A DNA stretch of 64,000 nucleotides from Rhizobiaceae bacterium (GTDB lineage: Bacteria > Pseudomonadota > Alphaproteobacteria > Rhizobiales > Rhizobiaceae): NCBI GenBank assembly GCA_016742175.1, contig JACVCH010000001.1, positions 186,001-250,000 of the forward strand, given 5' to 3'. The position numbers were made by a program, and so were the translations under genes. Position 1 is the stretch's first letter, and each line of letters begins with the position of its first letter. A model generated the notes under the pieces. It did no database searches. It saw only the letters and a list, made by a program, of their open reading frames with translations, and was not told where the DNA came from. Below are positions 35,460 to 43,123 of the stretch, piece by piece.

Positions 35460-36299
35460 TCAGCGAGTGATGAAGGACTGGAAGATGTAGCCCTTCTGGC
35501 CCTTGTAGCTGACCTCGCACCAGCGGCAGTCCGTCTCCGCCTCGATCGAGGCGTTGGCGGGGACGACCGCGAGGACGGCGGCGCCGTCTTCGGGCGCTGC
35601 GCGCATGTTGACGTACTGGTTGGCCTTGGCGGGGCTGAGATCGGACGAGGCGACGGCGGGCTCGGCCTCGACCGTCTCGTCCTCGGTGACGAGGGCGGCG
35701 TCGAAGGCGCTGCGCTCGGAGGACGGCAGGGCGGGACGCGAGGGCGCGAAGCTGGCGGCGGTCGCCGGGATTCCCGACGTCGTCAGGCCTTCGGTGTTGC
35801 CCATGGCGCCCGCGATCTCGGCGGCGGCAACGGTCTCGTCCACGGCCTGCTTGAGCGCGGTGAGCTTGTCTTCGTCGACCGAAAGCGCCTCGGGGTTCCA
35901 GCGCGGATCGTCGGCGGCGAGGCCTGCAGATTGCGTGGCCGCAGCAGGCTTCTTGGGCTGGGTGGTCGTGGTGGTGGCCGTCTTGCGGACGGGCTCGGCG
36001 GCCGAGGCTGCAGGCGCCTCGGCTGCGGCGGCGGGTTCCTCGGCGGCGGCAGGCTGGACGAGCGACGCGGTCTCGACCGTCTCGGCGACGGCGTCGGTCA
36101 CGGCGGTGTCGGAGCCGGTCATGCCGCGCATCAGCGGGCCGGCAGCAAGGGCGGCGACGAGCGCCAATCCGGCGAGGCCGATCGCGGCCGGCACGGAAGC
36201 CTTGCGCAGGAAGCTGCGCGATTTCAGAACGGGAGCTGCTCCCTGGTCCTGCCCCTCGCCATTCCAGTCGATGCGTCGACGCGGATTGTCTGTAGACAT
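35460..36299 (-). CDS. SH3-domain (SH3_3) membrane-anchored protein
   Basis: A 279-residue protein with a short cytosolic N-terminus, one membrane span at about residues 36-56 (AAIGLAGLALVAALAAGPL), a long Ala/Pro/Thr-rich low-complexity linker (about 60-210) and a C-terminal bacterial SH3 domain (YVNMRAAPEDGAAVLAVVPA through GYIFQSFITR). Such proteins usually place an SH3 module in the periplasm to bind peptidoglycan or protein partners. The start at 36299 is chosen because an upstream extension is not conserved-looking. Its 3' end faces pyc across a bidirectional terminator. No specific function is recognised. Confidence 0.8.
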   Translation of the reverse strand: MSTDNPRRRIDWNGEGQDQGAAPVLKSRSFLRKASVPAAIGLAGLALVAALAAGPLMRGMTGSDTAVTDAVAETVETASLVQPAAAEEPAAAAEAPAASAAEPVRKTATTTTTQPKKPAAATQSAGLAADDPRWNPEALSVDEDKLTALKQAVDETVAAAEIAGAMGNTEGLTTSGIPATAASFAPSRPALPSSERSAFDAALVTEDETVEAEPAVASSDLSPAKANQYVNMRAAPEDGAAVLAVVPANASIEAETDCRWCEVSYKGQKGYIFQSFITR

Positions 36300-36567
36300 G
36301 CCTTCACCCTGGCTGTTCGTGCTTGGCGCGGCGTGGCACTGCCCGGCAGAAGCGGACGGAGGCGCGGGCGCGAAGCGAAATTCGTGAATCCCTCTTCGCG
36401 TGACCATAGCACCGATTGTGGCGGTGATGAGCCCGGGTTAATCACGCGTTAAGCTTCCGGCTTCTGTGGCGGACTTGTCACGCAACAAAATTATTTGTAT
36501 CTGCGTCATTCAATCGATTTAAATTAGCCATCTAGATCGAATAGCGTATTGCAGGGAGTAACGAAAC
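36300..36567. promoter_or_regulatory. Divergent promoter region, AT-rich part at 36481-36545
   Basis: This 268-bp gap separates the SH3-protein gene (minus) and the MFS gene (plus). Bases 36481-36545 are strikingly AT-rich against the 65% GC surroundings (runs such as CAACAAAATTATTTGTAT and GATTTAAATTAG), as expected for a promoter with an UP-like element. No gene, strong dyad or RNA structure is seen. Confidence 0.45.
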
Positions 36568-37725
36568 GTGAATCCGGCCTTCCCCCAAATCCGCCTCGCC
36601 GTCGCGCTCGCCTTCTTCGCCAACGGGATCGTCATGGGCGCATGGGCGCCGCAGATCCCGGCGCTGATGGAGCGGCTGGAGGTGAGCGAAAGCCGGCTCG
36701 GGCTGCTGATCCTCGTCTTCGGGCTCGGCGCGCTGGTCGCGATGCCCTGGTGCGGCGGCTTGATCGCGCGGCACGGATCGCGCCGGCCGCTCGCCGGTTT
36801 CGCCATCCTCCTGCCGTTCGCGCTTCCGGCCGTCGTGCTGGCGCCGGGCTTTGCGAGCGCGGCGGTCGCGATGTTCTGCTTCGGCGCGGTCATCGGCGGG
36901 ATGGACGTCGCGATGAACGCCAATGCCGTGGCGGTGGAGCGCAGGCTCGACCGGGCGATCATGTCGTCGTCGCACGGCTTCTGGAGCCTCGGCGGCTTTG
37001 CCGGCGCGGCGGCGGGCGGTGCATTGCTGCAGGCGCATGGGGCACTCGCGCAGGCGCTCGTCGTCGCGGTCGTATCGACGGCGGTCGTCGTCGCAATGCT
37101 TGCCTGGGCGCTCAGCGACCGGCCGCAAGTGCAGGGAGAAAAGCCGTCGGCGCGCTGGCCGTTGACGCCGCTTCCCTACCTGCTCGGGCTCGCTGCGCTG
37201 TTCGGCATGATCCCCGAGGGCGCGGTGCTCGACTGGGCGGCGCTCTACCTTCAGCGCGAACTCGGCTCGAGCGTCTCTGCGGCAAGCCTGGCCTATGCCG
37301 GCTTTTCCGGCGCGATGGCGCTGATGCGCTTTTCGGGCGACGCCATCCGCAACCGGTTTGGGGCCGTCGCGACGATGCGCGTCTCGTGCGTGATCGCGGG
37401 CCTGGGACTCGTCGGCGCCGGGCTTGCGCCCGCCGCCTCGCTGTCGATCGCCTTCTTCGCGCTTGCGGGGCTCGGCATCGCGAACGTCGTGCCGATCGCC
37501 TTCTCGGCGGCCGGCAACCAGCCGGGACTGGCGCCGGGCGTCGGGATGAGCGTTGCGACCACGATGGGCTATTCGGGCATTCTCGTCGCGCCGTCGGCGA
37601 TCGGCTTCATCGGCGAGCGGACCGGTTTCGCGCCGATCTTCGTCGCACTGGCGCTGGTGCTGTTCCTGCTTGCCGGCCTCGCGCGGATGGTGGCGACGGC
37701 CGATCGTCAGGGCAACGGTGAATAA
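36568..37725 (+). CDS. MFS transporter
   Basis: A 385-residue major-facilitator protein with about 12 hydrophobic spans. The opening RLAVALAFFANGIVMGAWAPQIP and the loop motif in GGLIARHGSRRPLAG, together with GAVIGGMDVAMNANAVAVE, resemble the YbjJ/YfkF-like group of small-molecule permeases, often of unknown substrate. The GTG start at 36568 follows AGGGAG with 9 nt spacing. The gene stands alone between an AT-rich promoter region and a 13-bp hairpin. Nothing nearby indicates its substrate. Confidence 0.85.
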   Translation: MNPAFPQIRLAVALAFFANGIVMGAWAPQIPALMERLEVSESRLGLLILVFGLGALVAMPWCGGLIARHGSRRPLAGFAILLPFALPAVVLAPGFASAAVAMFCFGAVIGGMDVAMNANAVAVERRLDRAIMSSSHGFWSLGGFAGAAAGGALLQAHGALAQALVVAVVSTAVVVAMLAWALSDRPQVQGEKPSARWPLTPLPYLLGLAALFGMIPEGAVLDWAALYLQRELGSSVSAASLAYAGFSGAMALMRFSGDAIRNRFGAVATMRVSCVIAGLGLVGAGLAPAASLSIAFFALAGLGIANVVPIAFSAAGNQPGLAPGVGMSVATTMGYSGILVAPSAIGFIGERTGFAPIFVALALVLFLLAGLARMVATADRQGNGE

Positions 37726-37730
37726 GGTAA

Positions 37731-37760
37731 CGCCCGGCAGCGTGGGTACGCTGCCGGGCG
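37731..37760. terminator. Hairpin after the MFS gene
   Basis: A perfect 13-bp inverted repeat (37731-37743 with 37748-37760, CGCCCGGCAGCGT and complement) with a GGGT loop starts 5 nt after the MFS stop codon. No T-tract follows, so it may act as a factor-dependent terminator or 3' stabiliser. Confidence 0.6.
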
Positions 37761-37808
37761 AAGGCGTGCTCCGTCTCGCGGAGGGCTGAATCGATGGCGC
37801 TGGAAGCG

Positions 37809-37967
37809 CTAGATTCGGCCCATCAACACAAGGATCAGCACTACTACCAGGACGACCCCGAGGATGCCCGACGGGCCGTAGCCCCAGCCGCGCGAATGCG
37901 GCCAGGCCGGAATGGCGCCGAGCAGGATCAGGATCAGAATGATGATCAGAATTGTACCGAGTGTCAT
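37809..37967 (-). CDS. DUF3309 family small membrane protein
   Basis: A 52-residue peptide that fits DUF3309 over its full length: two hydrophobic segments (TLGTILIIILILILLGAIP and GVVLVVVLILVLMGRI) joined by the invariant WPHSRGWGYGPSG loop. It should be an inner-membrane hairpin protein. The family is widespread in proteobacteria, often stress induced, and its function is not known. The ATG at 37967 begins exactly where the family begins; an upstream in-frame extension has no family resemblance. It stands alone between two hairpins. Confidence 0.88.
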   Translation of the reverse strand: MTLGTILIIILILILLGAIPAWPHSRGWGYGPSGILGVVLVVVLILVLMGRI

Positions 37968-37989
37968 GGCAAGTTCCCCAACTCTCCTT

Positions 37990-38008
37990 GAACAGGACGA
38001 TCCTGTTC
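37990..38008. other. Small hairpin upstream of the DUF3309 gene
   Basis: GAACAGGA (37990-37997) and TCCTGTTC (38001-38008) pair perfectly around CGA. It lies 22 bp before the DUF3309 start, within its 5' leader or promoter, so it may be an operator or a leader structure; there is no further evidence. Confidence 0.4.
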
Positions 38009-38025
38009 TTCGCCGATAAATGCGC

Positions 38026-38056
38026 GAAGCGGCCCGCAAGTTCCGCGGGCCGCTTC
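38026..38056 (-). terminator. Terminator-like hairpin after the RND pump gene
   Basis: GAAGCGGCCCGC (38026-38037) and GCGGGCCGCTTC (38045-38056) form a perfect 12-bp stem with a 7-nt loop. It starts 17 nt beyond the stop codon of the minus-strand RND permease gene, so it probably ends that operon, although a T-tract is missing. Confidence 0.6.
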
Positions 38057-38073
38057 ATCGCGCGCTAAAATAG

Positions 38074-41000
38074 CTATTCGGCGGGTGCGGGAAGCGCTTC
38101 GGGAGCCTTGTCGTCCGCCGCCTTCGGCTTGCGGCGCAGGAGCCATTGCCAGAAGGTGCGCCGCGTCTCGCCCGGCTTCAGGTGTTCGCGGGTGAACACC
38201 ATCAGCGCCGCCGGCGTGACGACCAGCGTCAGCACGGTGGCGAAGGAGAGGCCGTAGACGATCGCCGAGGAGAGCGAGATCCACCACTGGGTCGACGGCG
38301 CGTTGATCGTCGTCTCGTGGTGGAAGAGCTCGAGTCCGAGGCCGAAGGCGATAGGCGCGACGCCGAAGATGGCCGACAGGGCGGTGAGCACGACGGGACG
38401 GGCACGTTCGCGGCAGGTCTGCAGGATCGCGTCGACCTTCGACATGCCCTCGTGGCGCAGGAGATCGTAGGTGTCGATCAGGACGATGTTGTTGTTCACC
38501 ACCACGCCGGCGAGCGCGATGATGCCGATTCCCGACATGACGACGCCGAAGGTCTGGCCCGTCAGCAAGAGCCCCAGGAACACGCCGATGGTCGACATGA
38601 CGACCGTCATCAGCACCAGGAAGACGCTCGTGAACTTGTTGAACTGGGCGAGCAGGACAACGAAGATCAGGAAGATCGCCGCGCCGAACGCCTTGGTCAG
38701 GAAGGCGCCGGCCTCGGCGCTTTCCTCGCTGGAGCCGGCGAGGCGCCAGCGGTTCTGGCCCATGTCCATTTGGGACAGCGCCTGCGTCACCTCGGCCTGG
38801 ACCTCGGCGACCTGGTAGCCGGTCGCGACGTTGGCCTGCACGACGATGGTGCGTTCGCCATCGATGCGGTTGAGGATGCCGGTTCGGGCCTGCGGCTCGC
38901 GGGTGACGAAGTTCGAGATCGGCACCGCGCCTTCGGGCGTCTGCACGCGAAGCTGGTCGAGGCTCGAGAGGGTGCGGCGGTCGTCGGGCAGGCGCAAGCG
39001 GATGTCGACCGCGTCATCGACGCCGGCGGGCCGGTAGTCGGTGAGCTTGAGGCCGGTGGTGACGAGCTGGACGACGGTGCCGACCTGGCTCGGCGAGACG
39101 CCGTAGCGCGCCGCCTTGGCACGGTCGACCCTCAGCGCCCAGTCGACGCCGGGCGGCGGCAGGCCGTCGGAAATCTCGATGACGCCGGGGATCTGTGCGA
39201 TGCGGGCGGCGACGGCGGCGGCCTGGTCGTTGAGGCCCGACGGATCGGCGGCCGACAGGCGCACCTGGATCGGCTGGCCGGTCGGCGGGCCGGCCTCGGG
39301 CACGCGCACCTGGACCTCGACGCCGGGAATGCCGGACATCTCGGCGCGCAGATCGTTGAGGATTTCGCTCGCGGCCTTGCGCTCGCGCCAGTCGTGGAAC
39401 TCGTACTGGATGACGCCGACGACGTCCTCGTCGATGTCCTGCCCGCCGCCGCGCGTCTGGCCGACGCGGGTGTAGACGGAGGAGACGCCGGGCCAGCCGA
39501 GCAGCCGCTCTTCCGCCTGGCGCGTCGCGGCATCCATCTCGGCAAGCGAGAGATTGCCGCGCGCATGGACGTACATCAGGCCGTATTCCGGCTCGACATT
39601 GGGGAAGAATTCGACGCCCGCGCCGTAATGCGTGTAGCTGTACTGGACGCCGACGAGGAGGGCGACCGTCAGCACCAGCACGGTCTTGGGGAAGGCGACG
39701 GCCTTCTTCACGATGCCCATGTAGAGCCCGTCGGGCTTGCCCTCGGGATGCGGCTCGGCCTTGGCGAACATGGCGCCGAGCGTCGGCGTGAAGACCAGCG
39801 CGAAGAGCATCGAGGCCGACAGCGTGACGATCAGCGTCAGCGGCAGGTATTTCATGAACTCGCCGACGATGCCGGGCCAGAAGAGCAGAGGCGAGAACGC
39901 CGCGATGCGGGTCATGGTCGCGGCGATGACCGGGCCGGCCATGCGGTTGGCCGCAAGCTCGAAGGCGGCGCGCTTGTCCATGCCTTCCGACATGCGCCGC
40001 TCGGCGAATTCGGTGACGATGATCGCGTCATCGACCAGCATGCCGACGGCGAGGATGAGGCTGAACAGCACGATCATGTTGACCGTGTAGCCCATCAGCG
40101 ACAGCGCCAGGATGCCCATCAGGAACGAGGCGGGGATGGCGAGGCCGATGAGAAGCGAGGCGCGGCCCGACAGTGCGTAGAGAATGACGATGAAGACGAG
40201 GATGACCGCAATCAGGACGTGGTTCTGCAGATCGCTCAGAAGCTGGCGGACCATGTCCGACTTGTCCTGGCTGTAGGAAATGTCGACCGCGATCGGCAGC
40301 GCCTGCTGGAAGGTACTCGCCACGACCTTCACCTGGTCGACCGTGTCGATGAGGTTCGCGCCGGAGCGCTTCTTGACTTCGATCGCAATGGCGGGGCGGC
40401 CGTCGAGGCGGGTGATCGTCTCGGCTTCCTTGAAGGTGGAGCGGATGGTGGCGAGGTCCTGCGCGCGCACGACGGCGTTCGGCCCCGCGACGATCGGCAG
40501 GTTGGCGACGTCCTCGACATTCTCGATCAGCGAGGGGACCTTGACCGGGTAGCGGCCTTCCGAGCCCTGCAGCGCGCCGGCGGCGACGAGGCTGTTGCCG
40601 GCATTGACGCCCTGGATCATCTGGTCGAGCTGGAGCCCGTAAGAGGAGAGCTTGACCGGGTCGATGACGACGTCGACCTGCTCGTCGCGCGTGCCCTGAA
40701 GCGCGCCTTCAAGAACGCCGGGGACTTCCTCGATGCGGTCGCGCAGTTCGCGCGCGGTCTGGGCGAGGACGCGTTCGGGCAGGTCGCCCGACATGGTGAC
40801 GACGAGGACCGGGAATTCGGAGACGTTGACCTCGTTGACGGTCGGCTCGTCGACGCCCTGCGGCAGTTCGCGGCGCGCGTCGGACACTTTGGCGCGCACG
40901 TCTTCCAGCGCATTGGAGAAGTCGTAGCCGGGCTGGAACTCGACCAGCACGAAGCCGCCGCCCTCATAGGCGGACGAGCGCATTTCCTTGACGCCCGACA

Positions 41001-41220
41001 GGCCCTTCATCTGCATCTCGACGGGACGCAGCAGAAGCCGCTCGGAATCCTCAGGCGAGATGCCCTGGTAGGTCAGGCTGACATAGATGATCGGGATCGC
41101 GATGTCGGGCTCGGCCTCCTTCGGGATCGACTGGTAGGCGAGCCCGCCCGCAACGACCAGGAAGAGCAGGATCGAGATCGTCAGGCGGGCATTGTCGATG
41201 GCTATGCGGACGATGTTCAT
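38074..41220 (-). CDS. Efflux RND transporter permease subunit
   Basis: A 1048-residue RND-family inner-membrane pump. The first span and porter-domain entry follow the family (DNARLTISILLFLVVAGGL, PIIYVSLTYQGISPEDSERLL). Proton-relay aspartates are in GMLVDDAIIVTEFAERR in the fourth span, and repeat-symmetric GIIALAGVVVNNNIVLIDT is in the second half. Length and layout match the HAE/AcrB-like branch; the absence of heavy-metal signature residues argues against a CzcA type. The adaptor gene lies 11 nt upstream; no outer-membrane factor gene is in the window. It should export drugs or other lipophilic compounds. Confidence 0.93.
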   Translation of the reverse strand: MNIVRIAIDNARLTISILLFLVVAGGLAYQSIPKEAEPDIAIPIIYVSLTYQGISPEDSERLLLRPVEMQMKGLSGVKEMRSSAYEGGGFVLVEFQPGYDFSNALEDVRAKVSDARRELPQGVDEPTVNEVNVSEFPVLVVTMSGDLPERVLAQTARELRDRIEEVPGVLEGALQGTRDEQVDVVIDPVKLSSYGLQLDQMIQGVNAGNSLVAAGALQGSEGRYPVKVPSLIENVEDVANLPIVAGPNAVVRAQDLATIRSTFKEAETITRLDGRPAIAIEVKKRSGANLIDTVDQVKVVASTFQQALPIAVDISYSQDKSDMVRQLLSDLQNHVLIAVILVFIVILYALSGRASLLIGLAIPASFLMGILALSLMGYTVNMIVLFSLILAVGMLVDDAIIVTEFAERRMSEGMDKRAAFELAANRMAGPVIAATMTRIAAFSPLLFWPGIVGEFMKYLPLTLIVTLSASMLFALVFTPTLGAMFAKAEPHPEGKPDGLYMGIVKKAVAFPKTVLVLTVALLVGVQYSYTHYGAGVEFFPNVEPEYGLMYVHARGNLSLAEMDAATRQAEERLLGWPGVSSVYTRVGQTRGGGQDIDEDVVGVIQYEFHDWRERKAASEILNDLRAEMSGIPGVEVQVRVPEAGPPTGQPIQVRLSAADPSGLNDQAAAVAARIAQIPGVIEISDGLPPPGVDWALRVDRAKAARYGVSPSQVGTVVQLVTTGLKLTDYRPAGVDDAVDIRLRLPDDRRTLSSLDQLRVQTPEGAVPISNFVTREPQARTGILNRIDGERTIVVQANVATGYQVAEVQAEVTQALSQMDMGQNRWRLAGSSEESAEAGAFLTKAFGAAIFLIFVVLLAQFNKFTSVFLVLMTVVMSTIGVFLGLLLTGQTFGVVMSGIGIIALAGVVVNNNIVLIDTYDLLRHEGMSKVDAILQTCRERARPVVLTALSAIFGVAPIAFGLGLELFHHETTINAPSTQWWISLSSAIVYGLSFATVLTLVVTPAALMVFTREHLKPGETRRTFWQWLLRRKPKAADDKAPEALPAPAE

Positions 41221-41231
41221 GTCCGGAAATC

Positions 41232-42368
41232 CTAATCGGTGCCGGCCCGGGCCACTTCGCCCGTCAGGCTGCGGATTGTTTCCTCGTCGGCTTCGACGGC
41301 GTTGACCGTGTCTCCCTCGGCGACGAGGTCCTGGCCCGAGACGATGACCCGGGCGTCGGCCGGGATGCCGGCGAGCACCAGGCCTTCGGGCGTGTCGTCG
41401 ACGAGGTCGATCGGGTGGAAGACAACCTTGTCGTCGCCGTCGACGGAGCGGATGCCGAGGTCGCCCTCGGTGCTCAAGGTGACGACCGAGCGCGGCAGGC
41501 GGACCGATTCCACCGGCTGGGCGCGCAGTGTCATCTCCGTCGTCATGCCGGCGGGGATCTCGTTGTTCTCGTTGTCGATGGCGACCTCGACCTGGAAGGT
41601 GCGGGTCTGGCTCGACGCATCGCGCGAGATGTAGCGGATTTCGCCCTCGACGACGTCGCCATTGACGAGGCGCACGTCCGCGCGGTCGCCGCGCGAGACG
41701 TAGCCGAGGTCGCGCTCGCCGACCTCGCCGGTGGCGATGATCGGATCGAGCGCCAGGATCGTCGCGATCTCGGTGCCCTGCATGACCGAGCCGCCGATCT
41801 CGACATTGACGCGGTCGATCAGGCCGGAAAAGGGCGCGCGGACCTCGTTGCGGGTGAGCTCGGCCTGCGCGGCCTCGAGTTCGGAGCGGGCAGCCGACAG
41901 CGCCGAGCGCGCATTGTCGGCCTGGAGCCGCGGCAGCGAGCCGGACTGGACGAGCCGTTCGGCGGCTTCGGCCTCGGCCTCGCGCTGCGAGAGCAACTGG
42001 CGCGCGGTTTCGACCGCGGCTTCCTTGCCCTCGGCGTCAAGCCGCAGGATCAGGTCGCCGGCCTTGACCATCTGGCCCTTGGCGATCGGCAGTTCGGCGA
42101 TGATGCCGGCGGAGCGGGCGGCCAGCACCGAACGCTTGTCGGCCTCGGTCAGGCCCGACATGCGGATGGCGCGCGAATGCTCGATACGCGGCGGGCGCAC
42201 CACGGCGACCGTGTGCTGCTTGGCCTCCACCTTCGGCGCCTCGGTCTTTTCGGTTGCAGGTTCGTCCTGCGCGGAGCCCACGGAGGAGAACTCGCCTGTG
42301 GCGACCCACGCAGCCGTGGCGACAAACACGGCGACGGCCGCGAACTTGTGAAACTTGAACTTCGACAT
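41232..42368 (-). CDS. Efflux RND transporter periplasmic adaptor subunit
   Basis: A 378-residue membrane-fusion protein. An N-terminal hydrophobic signal/anchor (residues about 8-25) leads into a lipoyl half-motif (AELPIAKGQMVKAGDLILRLD), an alpha-helical hairpin rich in Glu/Ala (about 115-170), the matching half (RAPFSGLIDRVNVEIGGSV) and the beta-barrel domain. It bridges the RND pump to an outer-membrane channel. It is the first gene of the two-gene operon. The 182-bp upstream gap to the cytochrome gene carries its promoter and a CCCCC/GGGGG mini-hairpin around 42417-42435. Confidence 0.92.
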   Translation of the reverse strand: MSKFKFHKFAAVAVFVATAAWVATGEFSSVGSAQDEPATEKTEAPKVEAKQHTVAVVRPPRIEHSRAIRMSGLTEADKRSVLAARSAGIIAELPIAKGQMVKAGDLILRLDAEGKEAAVETARQLLSQREAEAEAAERLVQSGSLPRLQADNARSALSAARSELEAAQAELTRNEVRAPFSGLIDRVNVEIGGSVMQGTEIATILALDPIIATGEVGERDLGYVSRGDRADVRLVNGDVVEGEIRYISRDASSQTRTFQVEVAIDNENNEIPAGMTTEMTLRAQPVESVRLPRSVVTLSTEGDLGIRSVDGDDKVVFHPIDLVDDTPEGLVLAGIPADARVIVSGQDLVAEGDTVNAVEADEETIRSLTGEVARAGTD

Positions 42369-42550
42369 TGTCGGTTAATCCGGTTTCGGGACCCGCCGGC
42401 GCCTCTTGCGCCTAACCCCCCGCTTCAATTGGGGGTGCTCGTTCCCGTCTTCAATCGGTCTGAAACCACGCGGCTTCTACATCATTGCGCTGTGCGCAAA
42501 CAGTCACATTTCTTCATTGACCCATCACTCCTGCCAATCCTTCGGACAGT

Positions 42551-43123
42551 TCATTCGCCGGACTCTTCGGCCGGACAGGGAGCGCCGAGCGCGGTCCAGC
42601 GCTCGAGCGCCGCAAAGGTCTCCTCGGCCGAGCCGGGCGCGGGTTCGCGGCCGGGGCCGGGGTCCCAGCCCCAGGCGACCAGCGCGTCGTCGCGGACGTG
42701 GACCGCAACCTCTTCGAGGTCCATGCCGCCGGTGCGGGCAGGGTCCTTGATCTGGGCGCAGATCTGGGCCGAGCTCTTCTCGAACCAGACCATCTCGGCC
42801 GGCGCCAGGTGCCAGTTCGGCGCGCCGGGCGGGCCGTGCAGGATCTGCGCATTCGTTTCTTGGTGGCAGGTCTGGCAGGTGAGGCCGGTATTGCCGAAAC
42901 CGTCCGGACCGCGCCGGACGTTGAACGGGTGGATGCGCGTCGGCCCGTAATGCGCGCCGGACCAGCGCGGATGGTCGTCCTCGGTGTGGCAGTTGGCGCA
43001 GCGCGGATGGGAGAAGACCTCGTAGATCTTCTGCCATTCGGCAAGGCCCTGCGGCGAGGCCGCTTCCTGCGCGAGGACGGGCGCCGGCAGGGCCAGCAGA
43101 GCGAGCGCGACGACAAACCTCAT
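42551..43123 (-). CDS. Dihaem cytochrome c, Mo-hydroxylase associated
   Basis: A 190-residue exported cytochrome. A Sec signal peptide covers residues 1-18 (cut after PVLA). Two haem-binding CxxCH motifs are seen: CANCH at 42-46 and CQTCH at 83-87, with His/Met-type ligands likely in HPRWSGAHYG and beyond. It is translationally coupled to the molybdopterin subunit gene by an ATGA overlap, so it probably carries electrons from the periplasmic isoquinoline-oxidoreductase-like enzyme to the respiratory chain. Functional linkage is inferred from position. Confidence 0.85.
   Translation of the reverse strand: MRFVVALALLALPAPVLAQEAASPQGLAEWQKIYEVFSHPRCANCHTEDDHPRWSGAHYGPTRIHPFNVRRGPDGFGNTGLTCQTCHQETNAQILHGPPGAPNWHLAPAEMVWFEKSSAQICAQIKDPARTGGMDLEEVAVHVRDDALVAWGWDPGPGREPAPGSAEETFAALERWTALGAPCPAEESGE

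Noticed and set aside
38146-41235. A 1029-codon open frame antisense to the RND pump gene
   Set aside because: The pump shows all RND motifs; the antisense product has no membrane spans, motifs or plausible ribosome binding site.
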